DNA of 64,000 bases, taken from Sutterella wadsworthensis (lineage in GTDB: Bacteria > Pseudomonadota > Gammaproteobacteria > Burkholderiales > Burkholderiaceae_F). Position numbers and translations under genes: made by a program. Below are positions 46,876 to 57,402 of the stretch, in pieces. The stretch lies in contig NZ_QNRV01000006.1 of the NCBI RefSeq assembly GCF_003315195.1, forward strand, positions 1-64,000. Reading direction: 5' to 3'. The stretch's first letter is position 1. Every line of letters begins with the position of its first letter. The notes below the pieces were generated by a model. It was not told where the DNA came from. It ran no database searches and saw only the letters and a list, made by a program, of their open reading frames with translations.

Positions 46876-47538
46876 TTCTTCTCCTCTTTAGCCGATGTCT
46901 GATCTTTTGCGACCAGAACTCGGCAATCCGGAACAATTCCGCCTGAGGAAAAGCCAACACCGCACTTCTGAACAATACTCTCTGAATTTTGAAGCGCAGG
47001 CAGGCCGCATTCCCTGATGTCTCAGGGCGGCTCCCCGCGGGAGCACCACTCTGGCGGAAGTCTCTTCGTCCCTTAGATTGATGATGATGGGGACACTGAG
47101 ACTGAAGATCTCGCTCTCTTTACCGACTGCTGAAACCTCTCTCAGAGGCTCTCGGCCGCATGGGACTGCAGGGAGGTGGGCTCCGATGCAGCTCCGAACC
47201 ACCTTGCCCGAGAAGGCAGGTTGGCGGGTAAACCCTTACTGGATTACCTCTCTTCATGCTGTGAAGACAAAGCTTATGCCTCTGAAACCGATTATGCAAG
47301 TCTCAAAACGACTTTTGAGCTGGAAACCTCCCAAAATACGCTACGAATATTTCCTTATTCTCGATAGTCCTCATTTTCTATCTTTTTCATAAACATCAAT
47401 TAATTGATCATCTAACAGATCTCATTTCAGTAGCCTAAGTGAAATAAAGCACGGCTCTTCGCTTGTCAGTTGACAAACTCCTGATAGGATTGTAAAGAAG
47501 ATTTCCTCCACTTTGACAATAATCAAGGAGCGACACCC
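46876..47538. other. Gene-free region between AbrB-like gene and DASS transporter
   Basis: About 660 bp. Open frames on the minus strand at 46888-47202 and on the plus strand at 47176-47367 exist but have no recognisable domain. The latter's last 45 codons (LLDYLSSCCEDKAYASE and on) have a protein-like composition and may be a gene remnant. The promoter of the transporter must lie near 47440-47520. Confidence 0.45.
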
Positions 47539-49071
47539 ATGCCACTCCAATCATCATCCGTCTCGATCGACGCCATGTCGAACCAGACGAAGATCTGGGC
47601 CTTTATTCTCGGCCCCATTCTTGCCGTTATTGTTTACTACCTGATGCCCGATCAGTTTGTGAACGCCTCCGGCCAGACCGTCCCTTTCACGCACGCCGGC
47701 AAAGCCTGCGCCGCCGTCACAACGCTAATGGCTGTGTGGTGGTTCACTGAAGCAATCCCCATCGCTGTGACAGCGATGATCCCCATCGTCCTTTATCCGC
47801 TCCTTGAAGTAGCCACTCCCGTCAATACAATGCGGCACTATGCCTCCGGGACTATCTTCCTCTTTTTAGGTGGCTTTCTGATTGCTGCGGCCATTCATCG
47901 CTGGCATCTGGATCGACGCATCGCACTGGCAACCATCTCGATCTTCGGCACTAAACCCAAGCAGATCATCTTCGGGCTGATGATCTCGACAGCATTTCTT
48001 TCCGCATGGGTTTCCAATTCGGCTACCGCAGCGATGATGGTGCCAATCGCCATCGCGGTAATGGGTGTCATTCGTTCAACACAAGAAAGTCCGGAAATCA
48101 CGCCGGACGAAAAAAACTTTGGTGTAGTCGTCCTCCTCTCTATTGCCTACGCGGCCTCAATCGGCGGTATGGCCACGCTGGTCGGATCGCCCCCCAACGG
48201 TATCTTCGCGCGCTTTGTTGCCGACCGCTACCATACGGAAGTGTCATTCCTTGACTGGATGCAGGTTGCCCTTCCGGTGACACTCCTGCTTCTCCCCGCA
48301 ACCTTCCTGCTTCTCAACGTGCTTTTTCCGGTCAAGATGGATGGGATTCCCGGCGGCCGCGAGTGGATTCGCAATGAACTGAGAAAGCTCGGACCCATGA
48401 GCCGAGGGGAAAAAATCGTCCTTTGCGTCTTTGCTGGAACCGCACTGCTATGGATCTTTGGACCATTTCTGCGCGGCCTGGAAATTGGCGGTGCAACACC
48501 GCTCAAACCCCTGACTGAAGAAGTCATCGCCATGCTCGCAGGCGTTTTGCTCTTCATCATTCCCGTTGATCCGAAGCGCGGCATTCATGCGCTCGACTGG
48601 AACAGCGCCAAGGATGTCGTAGCCTGGGATGTGCTGCTTTTATTCGGCGGCGGTCTGTCTATGGCCGCAGCCATTCAGTCAACCGGCGTCGCTGCCCTCA
48701 TCGGTGCTCAAGCTCAGGTCTTTGAAGGGATCGGCGAACTGCCCATGATGTTTGGCGTCTCCACAATCGTCACCTTCGTCTCTGAGGTCACCTCCAATAC
48801 GGCGTTGGCAGCAACCATGATGCCGGTGATCGACGCGGCAGCGGGAAGCCTGCACTTCAACCCTGAGCCGATTCTCTTTGCCACGGTCTTTGCAGCGTCC
48901 TGTGCCTTTATGATGCCTGTGGGCACACCCCCGAACGCCATTGTCTTCGGTACCGGACGCATCCGCATCGGCGACATGGTGAAGGCTGGCATTTGGCTCA
49001 ATTTCATCGCCGTTATCATTGGTGTTCTGGTGAGCTATTTCTTCGGCCGCGGCATTGTTCCGATGACCTAA
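47539..49071 (+). CDS. DASS-family sodium:anion (dicarboxylate/sulfate) transporter
   Basis: A 510-residue SLC13-type inner-membrane symporter with about 11-12 helices. Family motifs are both SNT-like clusters: SNSATAAMMVPIAIAV near residue 157 and SNTALAATMMPVIDAA near 418, plus MATLVGSPPNGIFA and GTPPNAIVFGTG. Substrates in the family are C4-dicarboxylates, citrate, tartrate or sulfate; the sequence alone does not decide. AGGAG lies 9 nt before ATG 47539; an internal Met at residue 13 is an alternative start. It is a monocistronic unit bounded by a terminator. Confidence 0.9.
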   Translation: MPLQSSSVSIDAMSNQTKIWAFILGPILAVIVYYLMPDQFVNASGQTVPFTHAGKACAAVTTLMAVWWFTEAIPIAVTAMIPIVLYPLLEVATPVNTMRHYASGTIFLFLGGFLIAAAIHRWHLDRRIALATISIFGTKPKQIIFGLMISTAFLSAWVSNSATAAMMVPIAIAVMGVIRSTQESPEITPDEKNFGVVVLLSIAYAASIGGMATLVGSPPNGIFARFVADRYHTEVSFLDWMQVALPVTLLLLPATFLLLNVLFPVKMDGIPGGREWIRNELRKLGPMSRGEKIVLCVFAGTALLWIFGPFLRGLEIGGATPLKPLTEEVIAMLAGVLLFIIPVDPKRGIHALDWNSAKDVVAWDVLLLFGGGLSMAAAIQSTGVAALIGAQAQVFEGIGELPMMFGVSTIVTFVSEVTSNTALAATMMPVIDAAAGSLHFNPEPILFATVFAASCAFMMPVGTPPNAIVFGTGRIRIGDMVKAGIWLNFIAVIIGVLVSYFFGRGIVPMT

Positions 49072-49096
49072 CCGATCCATTTTCAATCACCATGCT

Positions 49097-49133
49097 AAAA
49101 GCCGGTTGACACAGCTGTCACCGGCTTTTTTTC
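49097..49133. terminator. Bidirectional terminator between DASS transporter and rhlE
   Basis: AAAAGCCGG with TGACA pairs with TGTCA and CCGGCTTTT with one bulged T and a CAGC loop; seven T follow on the plus strand and four on the minus strand side. It can serve both convergent genes. Confidence 0.8.
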
Positions 49134-49208
49134 ATTCAATATTCGCAAACAAAAAAGCGGCCGAACATCGCCGTACCGCTTTGTGTTTCCTCTGAAGATA
49201 GATGAACC

Positions 49209-50642
49209 TTAACGACCGCGGCCGCCCAGCAGCGCCGCAACCGGACGACGCTTTTCTTGCCGCTCAAGAAAGACCGGCGCATCGGCCTTCTGCGCCGACG
49301 AGGTCGCCCGCGGATTTTCCAGATACGGCATATCGAAAATGGGGTCACGATGACGCTGCGCAGGCGGCATGTACGCACGAGCGCGTTCACGCGCAAGACG
49401 TTCATCCTCAGGCGTATCGACACGTTCAGCATAGGACGAGCGGTCGTCACGGCGATAGGGTGCACCTGAGCCTCGGCGCGTACGCGGCATCGGCGAAATC
49501 GAAATCGGCTTAAAGGTCTGTTTTGTCAAAGCCTCAATCGCTTCAACGAGACGTTTGTCTTCAGGCGTAGCAAGCATTGTTGCCACACCTTTTGCGCCGG
49601 CACGGCCAGTGCGGCCGATGCGGTGAACGTAATCTTCTGCGCTGTAAGGAACGTCGTAATTGATAACGAAAGGAAGCTCCTTAATGTCAAGACCTCGGGC
49701 GGCAACATCGGTTGCGACGAGCACATGGATTGCACCGTTCTTGAAGCCCTCGAGCGCCACCTGACGTTCTTCCTGCGTTTTGTCACCGTGAATGGCGTCA
49801 GCATTGATGCCGACGCGCTCAAGCGTGCGTGCAAGACGACGACAGGTAATCTTGGCATTGACGAAAACGAGCACCTGCGTGAGCGGCGTCCCTTCCGGAC
49901 CGCGCGTCTTAAGCATATCGATGAGCACATCTGTCTTTTCGCGGTCATTGACGGCAAAAAGCTCCTGCGTCACCGTCTCAGCAGTGGAATTTTCGCGGGC
50001 AACTTCGATTACTGTCGGGTTGTCCTTGAGGAAGCTCTTGGCGAGCTTTTTAATCTCAGGCGAAAAAGTCGCAGAAAAGAGAAGACTCTGTCGATGCTGG
50101 GGCAAAAGCTGCAGAATGCGGGAAATATCGGGCAGGAACCCCATGTCAAGCATGCGGTCAGCTTCGTCAAGCACCACAATTTCGACCTGAGACAAATTGA
50201 CCGAGCGCTGCTGCACATGGTCGAGCAGCCGACCCGGCGTTGCCGTGAGGATCTCCACGCCGCGCCGGAGCATATCGGCCTGCGGCCGAATATCGACGCC
50301 CCCATAAACCACGCCGGCGCGCAACGGCGTATCGGCACAGTATTTAACGAGATTGTCGGAAACCTGATCCGCAAGTTCGCGCGTGGGAGCCAGAATGAGT
50401 GCCCGAACCGGATGGCGAGCCGGCGACATCGAAGTATTCGCCTTGGGCAGAATGCGCGCAATGAGCGGCAGTCCATAGCCTGCTGTCTTCCCTGTCCCGG
50501 TCTGTGCCGCGCCCATCACATCGCCTCCCATGAGCACCACAGGAATAGCTTTTTCCTGAATCGGCGTTGGCTGGGTGTAGCCCATACGCTCAATGGCAGA
50601 AAGAATGCGGGGATCGAGACCGAACTGATCGAAAGAAGACAT
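49209..50642 (-). CDS. rhlE: DEAD-box ATP-dependent RNA helicase, RhlE-type
   Basis: A 477-residue RNA helicase involved in ribosome assembly or RNA turnover. Motifs in order: Q motif (FGLDPRILSAIERMGYTQPTPIQ), I AQTGTGKT, Ia PTRELADQ, Ib TPGRLLDH, II DEADRMLDMGF, III SAT, V ATDVAARGLDI, VI HRIGRTGRAG. A basic C-terminal tail of about 95 residues (RRGSGAPYRRDDRSSYAE and on) follows. The open frame runs to 50774, but M at 50642 (MSSFDQFGL) matches the family N terminus. A tRNA gene lies just upstream. Confidence 0.93.
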   Translation of the reverse strand: MSSFDQFGLDPRILSAIERMGYTQPTPIQEKAIPVVLMGGDVMGAAQTGTGKTAGYGLPLIARILPKANTSMSPARHPVRALILAPTRELADQVSDNLVKYCADTPLRAGVVYGGVDIRPQADMLRRGVEILTATPGRLLDHVQQRSVNLSQVEIVVLDEADRMLDMGFLPDISRILQLLPQHRQSLLFSATFSPEIKKLAKSFLKDNPTVIEVARENSTAETVTQELFAVNDREKTDVLIDMLKTRGPEGTPLTQVLVFVNAKITCRRLARTLERVGINADAIHGDKTQEERQVALEGFKNGAIHVLVATDVAARGLDIKELPFVINYDVPYSAEDYVHRIGRTGRAGAKGVATMLATPEDKRLVEAIEALTKQTFKPISISPMPRTRRGSGAPYRRDDRSSYAERVDTPEDERLARERARAYMPPAQRHRDPIFDMPYLENPRATSSAQKADAPVFLERQEKRRPVAALLGGRGR

Positions 50643-50826
50643 CCGAATATCTTGGGCAGAGAGAACGCGGGGACGGCGAAGCCGCAAAATAGCGGCCACA
50701 CTCGGAACAGGCTTCAACACAACACGTCGAAGCGTCCGGAGCGGGACGCTGAAGGTCTCCCGCGCTCGGAACAAGAAGCGTCGACGGACGATCGTTGCTG
50801 CAGTCGTCGTCCGCGAATGAATTGAA

Positions 50827-50903
50827 TGGTAGGCCCGCTGGGGCTTGAACCCAGGATAGCCGGATTATGAGTCCGGTGCCTTAACCAACTTGGCTACAGG
50901 CCC
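50827..50903 (-). tRNA. tRNA with CAU anticodon (Ile2 or elongator Met)
   Basis: On the minus strand the cloverleaf reads acceptor GGGCCTG, D-arm GCC-AAGTTGGTTAA-GGC, anticodon arm CCGGA-CTCATAA-TCCGG, T-arm CTGGG-TTCAAGC-CCCAG, and 3' CGGGCCT-A with encoded CCA. The acceptor pairs with two G-U pairs, one of them at position 1:72. The anticodon is CAU; initiator Met is excluded by the loop sequence and the absence of three G-C pairs at the anticodon stem base. Choice between lysidine-modified tRNA-Ile2 and elongator Met cannot be made safely by eye. Confidence 0.92.
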
Positions 50904-51029
50904 CCATGTCTTAGAAAGATGACGATTGTAGCTGATTATTGAGCAGTTCATCAGCTGCCGCTACAAACGAATGTCTGCAGCATTTGCTGCCATACTTGGT
51001 TGATGCGAGATTGGAACCAAGCAAAATTT

Positions 51030-51062
51030 AAGACCTCCGCAGGCATGCCTGTCGGAGGTCTT
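51030..51062 (-). terminator. Terminator after the RpoD paralog
   Basis: AAGACCTCCG (51030-51039) pairs with CGGAGGTCTT (51053-51062), and the interior CAGG-CATG-CCTG extends the stem. On the minus strand AAATTTTG follows. It lies 50 nt behind the sigma factor gene. Confidence 0.75.
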
Positions 51063-51112
51063 CGTATCACCTGAGATTTAACAGAAATAACATCGTATTA
51101 GATGAAGTTATC

Positions 51113-53431
51113 TCAGCTCTGGAGATAGTCACGCAGACGTTCCGTAAAGTCCGGCGTGCGGAGTTTGCGGATGGCAGCAGACTCAATCTGGCGCACTCGT
51201 TCGCGTGTGAGACCGAGCGTACGGCCCACTTCCTCGAGCGTGTGATCCTGATTCGTACCGATGCCATAGCGTAAACGCAACACCTGAGCTTCACGCGGAT
51301 TGAGTTCATTGAGCGACTTTTGAATACAGTCGATCATTGAGCGGTCCTGAAAGGCCACACCCGGATCGTCGCGCTCATTGCCGCGAACGAAGTCGAGCTT
51401 AGTCGCATCTTCCTCGTCACCGATCGGGGCGTCAATGGATTCCACTCCGCGCATCGCCTGCGTGAGCAAATTTACTTTCTGAAGCGGCAGATCCGCGAGC
51501 TCTGCGAGCTCCTGCTCAGTCGGCTGACGACCGTGCTGCTGCAGGAACTTCTGCTTCTGACGGCGCAGCTTGTTGTAGGACTCCGTCATATGCACAGGAA
51601 TGCGAATAGTGTTGCCGAAATCCGCCACCGCACGGGTAACCGATTGACGAACCCACCAAGTCGCATAGGTTGAGAACTTGTAGCCGCGGCGGTATTCGAA
51701 CTTGTCGACCGCCTTCATGAGACCCAAGTTGCCTTCCTGAATCAGGTCCGTCATGGCAAGACCACGATTGACGTAACCCTTGGCAATAGAGATTACGAGG
51801 CGCAGATTAGCCTCAATCATCTTTGCCTTGGCCTGCATGAGGTTCGTTTGCGCAAGCTTCATCGCACGGCCGAGCTCACGCTGCTCAGAATGTTTGAGCA
51901 AGCCTTCTCGTTCTGCGCTGATCAGCACCGCCTGCTCTTCCTTGAGCACCGCCATCGAATGACTCACTGCATCCGACCAGGGCTTGCCGGCAGCCGATAT
52001 TTTTTCAAAGCACTCGGGATCAGTGACGCCGTCGCTCTTGAGAAGCTCTACAACCTGCACTTGCGGCATGCGGCATTGGTTAGCCAAGGTCGCGCGCATC
52101 TTCTTGAGCGTATTGTTCACTTCATCCATATGCTGGCTGATGTGATCCGTCATTTGAGTAACGAGCTTCACGGAAAAGCGGATCGGCGACAAAGCTGCCG
52201 ACATGTCAGCAAGCGCCTTGCGGTATTCCTTCTCTCGCTTTGGATCGCCATAGGTTTCACGCACACGGTCGAGCGATTTGCGGGCGAGCTCAAAAAGTGA
52301 AAGCACGCGGGCGCGCATTTCCGCGAGCTGATCCACCGTCATGGCTGCTGCGCCAATGTCGGTAGCAATCTCATCAGCGGATGAGTTGGCATTTTCCTCA
52401 GCAGCGGCATCATTAAAGCCGTCCACGACGGTATCTACCGCGGTGTTCTCGTCTTTAAGCGCCTCTCCAAGCCGCAGGATTTCTTCCACTGCGATCGGGT
52501 ACTCCACGATAGTTGCCACAAGCTTGATCGTGAATTGTTCAATCGACTTGGCAACTTCGATTTCTCCGGCACGTGTGAGCAGCTTATGCGAACCGACGCC
52601 GCGCAGATAGGCACGCAACGGATCCTTTGAAAGACCGACAGACTCTTCGGGCGTCAGCATCACAGCGGCGTCATCTTCGTCAATGTCATCGCTGTTGTCG
52701 CCGCCCATGCCGTTGATGAGGATGTCATCCTCATCCGGCGGGGCCTCAAAAACCTGAATACCCAGACGGCCGAGCTGTTCGGTTACTTCCTGAAGATTTT
52801 CCGAAGTACGAAGTGCGCTTTCGGGCAGATAATCGTTGATGTCTGCAAGCGTCACCCAGCCGCGGGAACGCCCCAGACGCACGAGTTCACCGTAGCCGTT
52901 GCGCGGCGTGCGGTTGTCGGCGTCCTGATCATCCTCATCGGAATCCTCAGACCCATCGGCAGCGTCAATATTCTCAGCATCCTCGCCTTCAGGCTGCCAG
53001 GCATCGAGTTCGGCAACCTCCTCGTCGACCATTCCGTCATCGTCATCGGCGAGAACAGCATCGCTCGAAAGCTCGCCGTCGACCTCGTCATCAACATCAT
53101 CAGCATCCGTATCAAACGGCACTTCTTCGGCCGCCTTGACCTTCTTGGACTTAGAGGCTGCCGTTTTACGAGGTTTTTTAGGTTTGGCCGCCGCTTCAGC
53201 GCCATCGGCACCTTCAGCAGTCTTTTCTGCTTTACTCTTACGCGTGCGCTTAGGTTTGGCCGGCGCTTCATCAAGCGCACCATCCCCTTCCGCTTTCTTC
53301 ACCCGCTTCGTTCGAGCTGGTTTTTTCTCGGCCGTATCGGCTGGTTCGGACTTCACCTTCTTGGTGTCCGCAGTCGTGAGTTCGGCAGCGGCTTCCGTAT
53401 CTTCCGTCGTCTTCTTTGTCGTCTTGGCCAT
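51113..53431 (-). CDS. RpoD-type sigma factor, second (divergent) paralog
   Basis: A 772-residue sigma-70 family protein directly downstream of rpoD on the same strand. An N-terminal Lys/Ala-rich then acidic extension covers about 1-190, region 1.1 ([19 protein letters not shown]) follows, then 1.2 with [11 protein letters not shown], and regions 2-4. Region 2.4 ([20 protein letters not shown]) retains the Gln and Thr that read the -10 element, and 3.0 keeps His and Glu (VHMTES). Region 4.2 ([18 protein letters not shown]) keeps the -35-reading Arg, Glu, Arg and Gln but has Ala where RpoD has Lys593 (E. coli numbering). The region 3.2 finger differs ([10 protein letters not shown]). ATG 53431 has GGAG 7 nt upstream. 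Probably an alternative primary-like sigma with altered activator or initiation behaviour; conditions unknown. Confidence 0.88.
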   Translation of the reverse strand: MAKTTKKTTEDTEAAAELTTADTKKVKSEPADTAEKKPARTKRVKKAEGDGALDEAPAKPKRTRKSKAEKTAEGADGAEAAAKPKKPRKTAASKSKKVKAAEEVPFDTDADDVDDEVDGELSSDAVLADDDDGMVDEEVAELDAWQPEGEDAENIDAADGSEDSDEDDQDADNRTPRNGYGELVRLGRSRGWVTLADINDYLPESALRTSENLQEVTEQLGRLGIQVFEAPPDEDDILINGMGGDNSDDIDEDDAAVMLTPEESVGLSKDPLRAYLRGVGSHKLLTRAGEIEVAKSIEQFTIKLVATIVEYPIAVEEILRLGEALKDENTAVDTVVDGFNDAAAEENANSSADEIATDIGAAAMTVDQLAEMRARVLSLFELARKSLDRVRETYGDPKREKEYRKALADMSAALSPIRFSVKLVTQMTDHISQHMDEVNNTLKKMRATLANQCRMPQVQVVELLKSDGVTDPECFEKISAAGKPWSDAVSHSMAVLKEEQAVLISAEREGLLKHSEQRELGRAMKLAQTNLMQAKAKMIEANLRLVISIAKGYVNRGLAMTDLIQEGNLGLMKAVDKFEYRRGYKFSTYATWWVRQSVTRAVADFGNTIRIPVHMTESYNKLRRQKQKFLQQHGRQPTEQELAELADLPLQKVNLLTQAMRGVESIDAPIGDEEDATKLDFVRGNERDDPGVAFQDRSMIDCIQKSLNELNPREAQVLRLRYGIGTNQDHTLEEVGRTLGLTRERVRQIESAAIRKLRTPDFTERLRDYLQS

Positions 53432-54145
53432 TGTGCACTCCGCAGCATTCATCTCAACGGCTCTCCCAAGAGAGTCCGCCGTTCGAACGCGTCGGGCATA
53501 ATTCTTGAATTCACAGCCGTAAGAAACCCTCTCCAAGATTCTCCGTGCCAAACGCTTGAAAAGCTGCGCACAGGAGACCGCAGCTACTCGATCTTCGTTA
53601 GGGAACGAGCAGCTGCGAATGCTCCGGCACCGCTTCGAGCCTCTTGCTGATTGAAAGCGGTCCGGCTTCTTGTTGAGGGATCCTTCCGGGTCCGGCGCCG
53701 CACGTTTAAATCCAACTGAACCCTTGGAGCCCATTGGAAATCAATGCAGCCTGTCTGCTTCGAGGCGGAGAATTCATTCCGCGTTGATGCTCCCAGCGCA
53801 GCTTCGTGCGCTAGGCAGCCCTAATATTTATTCGAGCGAGCAGCAGGCCGCTTGAAATTCCAGGCTTCGAAGGGAAATCGAATCCGGACGATGCGGCGAA
53901 AAAGGGATGTAGGATACGCTAAACAGCATATCTTTTCAACCTTTTACGCCGAAAAAATTTCCCAAATTTTCAGCGAAGTTCGTTGGAAATAAGCGCTTGT
54001 GCTATGACAAATGGCTGTGCCGCCTGCGCGGTTTACCTAGGCGTATGCGCGCATTCAGTACAGCACTTTTTAGGCGGACAGCCCAAACGGCCTCACCCAA
54101 TCATCCATGATTGGATGAGACCTTTGTAGACACAGCATTTCGCAA
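53432..54145. other. Intergenic region between the two sigma genes
   Basis: About 710 bp between rpoD stop and the start of the paralog. It carries the rpoD hairpin at 54089-54122; an open frame extends the paralog upstream to 53734, but the added residues are unlike sigma factors and lack a ribosome binding site. The size suggests a separate promoter for the paralog; I could not pick one with confidence. Confidence 0.5.
54089..54122 (-). terminator. Long hairpin behind rpoD
   Basis: CCAATCAT-CC-ATGATTGG (54097-54114) is a perfect palindrome extended outward by CTCA/TGAG and GGCC/GGTC pairs with a few wobbles to about 16 bp. No T-run follows on the minus strand, so termination may need help from a protein. 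Confidence 0.5.
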
Positions 54146-56902
54146 TCAATTGTCTGTTTCGTCAAGGAAACTCTTCAGTTTGTCGGCACGTGAAGGATGG
54201 CGAAGCTTGCGCAGTGCCTTTGTTTCAATCTGACGAATACGTTCTCGCGTAACGTCAAACTGCTTGCCCACCTCTTCGAGCGTATGATCGGACTGCATTT
54301 CAATGCCAAAGCGCATGCGCAGCACCTTCGCTTCACGAGGAGAAAGACTGTCGAGCACTTGCTTGACCGTGTCCGACAACGAAGCATTCTGCACCGCCTC
54401 GGCCGGCGCCACCGTCTGAGTATCCTCCAGAAAATCGCCCAAATGAGAATCGTCATCGTCGCCGATCGGCGTTTCCATCGATATCGGCTCTTTGGCAATC
54501 TTCATGATTTTGAGGATCTTGTCTTCGGGCATCTCCATCAATTCAGCAAGCCGCCGGCTGTCAGGTTCCACACCGGTTTCCTGAAGCTCCTGACGCGTAA
54601 TGCGGTTCATGCGGTTGATCGTTTCGATCATATGCACCGGAATACGAATCGTGCGGGCCTGGTCGGCAATGCTTCGCGTGATCGCCTGACGAATCCACCA
54701 CGTGGCATAAGTGGAAAACTTATAGCCGCGGCGATATTCGAACTTGTCAACCGCTTTCATGAGGCCCACATTTCCTTCCTGAATCAAATCCAGGAACTGC
54801 AGCCCGCGGTTGGTGTACTTCTTAGCAATGGAGATCACCAGACGCAGATTGGCTTCTGTCATCTCGCGCTTGGCATTGCGCGCTTTGGACTCGCCCGTGG
54901 CCATCTGCTTATAGGTGTCGAGCAGCTCCGCTACCGTCATATGGGATTCGCGTTCGAGCTGTGCCAAACGGCGCTGCTCTTCTTCAACCGTCGCCCGCAT
55001 ATGAAGAATGACCTGCGCCTTGTCGGGATAGGCTGCCGCCACCTCATCGACCCAGCCGATGCGGGTGGCATTGGAAATGAAGTTGGCGAGGAACCATTCG
55101 CGGGGCAGATGGAGGTGTCGGACGTATTCGTCATAAACCGTACGTTCGCTGCCGCGGACAATGCCTATCGTGCGGCGAAGCGACTCACAGAGCCGATCGG
55201 CCGTTTTGGCAGTAAAGCGAATCTCCATGAGTTCGCGCTGAATCTGATCCTTGAGCCCCTCCAGTTCAGGCGCATGCGGCCCCTTGCCGTCAAAGGTTTC
55301 AACGAGCGAACGGAAATGAGCTTCCACGCGGTCAAACACCGCAAGGCTCTTTTCCTTTAAATCTTCGAGCTGCCCCACCGTCATAGCGGAAGCGCCCATG
55401 TCTGTCTCATCCTCCACGGCGCCAACGACGTTTTTCTGATCATCGGGCGTGACGATGCCGTCAACCACCTCATCAATGGGCGTTTCACCGGACCGGATGC
55501 GTTCAGCACTTTCAAGGATTTCGTGCACCGTTACTGGGCACCGAGCAATGGCGAGAACCATGTGCTTGAGGCCGTCTTCGATGCGTTTGCTGATCTCAAT
55601 TTCATCCTGACGCGAAAGAAGCTCTACGGATCCCATCTCACGCATGTAAATACGCACGGGATCGGTCGTACGGCCGAATTCACTTTCTACCGTCGAAAGG
55701 GCAGCCTCGGCTTCCGCTTCGGCGTCTTCATCACTAACCCCCTCAGCACCGCCCTGAATGAGCAGCTGCTCCTCATCGGGAGCCACTTCGTGCACCGCGA
55801 TGTTGAGATTGCCAAGAATGTTGACAATCGTCTCGATGGCATCTTCGTCAAGCAGCGTGTTGGGGATGTTGTCATTGATTTCGCTGTAGGTGACGTAGCC
55901 GCGCTCCTTGCCCAAGCTGATCAGCTTGATGAGTTTGGAGCGGCGGTCTTCCGTAGACTCTTCAGCCGCCCCGTAGCCATGCTTCATAGCTTCCATGAGC
56001 GCCTTGTCACGCGCAGCGCGCGACTTCTTGGAGCGGCGCGTCTTTTTTGGCGCCGCTTCGGGCTCAGCCTCAGAAGGCGCAGCCTCTGCATCCGCAGCGC
56101 CGTCTTCGTCAGTCTCATCCCCGACATCTTCAACCGCCTCGATGTCTTCGACCTCATCGAGTTCGGGGATGTCTTCATAGTCGGCATCCTCATCATCAAT
56201 GACGCCAGCGATGTCTTCTCCGCCGTCGTCATCAAAATCGAAGTCTTCGCTGTCAGCGTCGACAGGCTTTGCTGATTTTTTGCGTCCTTTGCTCTTCGCG
56301 GTGCTCTTGGCCGCCTTAGGTTTGGCCGCTTTCGATTTGGGCGTCTTGACTGGCGCCGCCTCAGCCTGCTCTGCTGAAAGTTCTTCGGCCGGAGCTTTGG
56401 CTTTCACCGTTTTGACCTTGCGTGCTCTGACCGCTTTTTTCCCCTCAGCAGCTGCAGACGCTTCCGCCGCAGGCAGGGTCTCTTCCGAAGGCTCCGTTTT
56501 TTTCGCCGCGCGAGTCTTCCGGACAGGCTTGGCCTTCTCATCGCCAGCTGGGTATTCCGGCGTATTCAAATCATCCGCATCCGCCTTGGCAACGACCTTC
56601 TTGGCTGATTTGCGCAGACGAGTCGGCTTGACGGGTTCGGCCGCAGCTGCAGGACTCTCTTCAGGCACAGCCTGAAGTTCAGCGGTTTTAGGCGTTTTTT
56701 CGCCTTTGACTTTCTTTGCCTTTACGGCCTTCTTGGACGTTTTTTCAGGTTCTACGGATTCGATAGAAAGCGTAAGACCGGAAGTCTCGAGGGTCGCTGT
56801 CTTTGTTTTGCGCTTCGAGTGCTTCTTATCTTTCTGCGCATCATTGGAAGTTTCTATTTTGACTTCCACGCCGTCTTTCTTCGCTTTCTTAGCCACCGCC
56901 AT
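54146..56902 (-). CDS. rpoD: RNA polymerase primary sigma factor RpoD (sigma-70)
   Basis: A 918-residue housekeeping sigma factor. The first 330 residues are a Lys/Ala-rich and then highly acidic low-complexity extension, longer than usual even for Burkholderiales. Region 1.1 follows ([23 protein letters not shown]), then 1.2 ([16 protein letters not shown]), a large non-conserved region, 2.1-2.4 ([40 protein letters not shown]), 3.0 ([11 protein letters not shown]), 3.2 finger ([15 protein letters not shown]) and 4.2 ([21 protein letters not shown]). These are all canonical. I chose ATG 56902 (MAVAKKAKK) with GGAGAGA about 8 nt upstream. It follows dnaG in the macromolecular-synthesis order. 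Confidence 0.95.
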   Translation of the reverse strand: MAVAKKAKKDGVEVKIETSNDAQKDKKHSKRKTKTATLETSGLTLSIESVEPEKTSKKAVKAKKVKGEKTPKTAELQAVPEESPAAAAEPVKPTRLRKSAKKVVAKADADDLNTPEYPAGDEKAKPVRKTRAAKKTEPSEETLPAAEASAAAEGKKAVRARKVKTVKAKAPAEELSAEQAEAAPVKTPKSKAAKPKAAKSTAKSKGRKKSAKPVDADSEDFDFDDDGGEDIAGVIDDEDADYEDIPELDEVEDIEAVEDVGDETDEDGAADAEAAPSEAEPEAAPKKTRRSKKSRAARDKALMEAMKHGYGAAEESTEDRRSKLIKLISLGKERGYVTYSEINDNIPNTLLDEDAIETIVNILGNLNIAVHEVAPDEEQLLIQGGAEGVSDEDAEAEAEAALSTVESEFGRTTDPVRIYMREMGSVELLSRQDEIEISKRIEDGLKHMVLAIARCPVTVHEILESAERIRSGETPIDEVVDGIVTPDDQKNVVGAVEDETDMGASAMTVGQLEDLKEKSLAVFDRVEAHFRSLVETFDGKGPHAPELEGLKDQIQRELMEIRFTAKTADRLCESLRRTIGIVRGSERTVYDEYVRHLHLPREWFLANFISNATRIGWVDEVAAAYPDKAQVILHMRATVEEEQRRLAQLERESHMTVAELLDTYKQMATGESKARNAKREMTEANLRLVISIAKKYTNRGLQFLDLIQEGNVGLMKAVDKFEYRRGYKFSTYATWWIRQAITRSIADQARTIRIPVHMIETINRMNRITRQELQETGVEPDSRRLAELMEMPEDKILKIMKIAKEPISMETPIGDDDDSHLGDFLEDTQTVAPAEAVQNASLSDTVKQVLDSLSPREAKVLRMRFGIEMQSDHTLEEVGKQFDVTRERIRQIETKALRKLRHPSRADKLKSFLDETDN

Positions 56903-57402
56903 GTGCGTCTCTCCCGAGGGGGGCCCAGCACCCGAAAGCTCTCTTCGGCCGCCGGCCGCCCCTGCCGAACCGCCGCAGACATCACGTGGGTCTGCCGCCA
57001 TTCAGCCGTCAGCTGGAGCATTCCGTCCATCCTGCACGGAACACCGATGCGATCTGCTCTCCAGCGCTCAAGTCACTCTGCATTAAAGGAAAGTAAAAAA
57101 AGCGCCGCTTGCAAACAAATACTGCCAATATCCTTAGGATTGAGTCGGGGTTGACAAGCCTTCTCAATAAGGGGACCTGAAGCAGAACCACTGCAAAGCG
57201 GAGAGATCAATATCAAATAATGCCACACGGGGTGGAAAATGCCGCGAACAAATCTTTGAGATAACCCCAAGATTGCAAGATATGCAAGTCTTTTTTGTGT
57301 TTCCAATTGCAACACGTTGCCATAATGCGCTGTATTGGCATTCATCACGACAACCCCTTATGAAATATAAGGGATTTCACCAATAAACGGCACAACTCGT
57401 TT
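56903..57402. other. Intergenic region between dnaG and rpoD
   Basis: About 500 bp with no supported gene; small open frames on the minus strand have no recognisable domain. A 6-bp inverted repeat (TGAAAT/ATTTCA, 57361-57379) lies just behind dnaG. A separate rpoD promoter is likely in this long gap. Confidence 0.45.

Noticed and set aside
46888-47202. 104-codon minus-strand frame upstream of the AbrB-like gene
   Set aside because: Cys/Arg/Ser-rich sequence of random-frame type, no ribosome binding site and no domain.
49623-50825. 400-codon plus-strand frame opposite rhlE
   Set aside because: Entirely antisense to a helicase with all motifs intact; its translation is rich in His/Arg and lacks any recognisable fold.
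50827-50903. tRNA gene as island attachment site
   Set aside because: No integrase, repeat of the tRNA 3' end or compositional break is seen next to it; flanks are core genes.
54197-55360. 387-codon plus-strand frame opposite rpoD
   Set aside because: Antisense shadow of the conserved sigma regions; no similarity to any protein family.
57073-57348. 91-codon minus-strand frame between dnaG and rpoD
   Set aside because: No ribosome binding site or recognisable domain, and the length is what chance would give in this gap.
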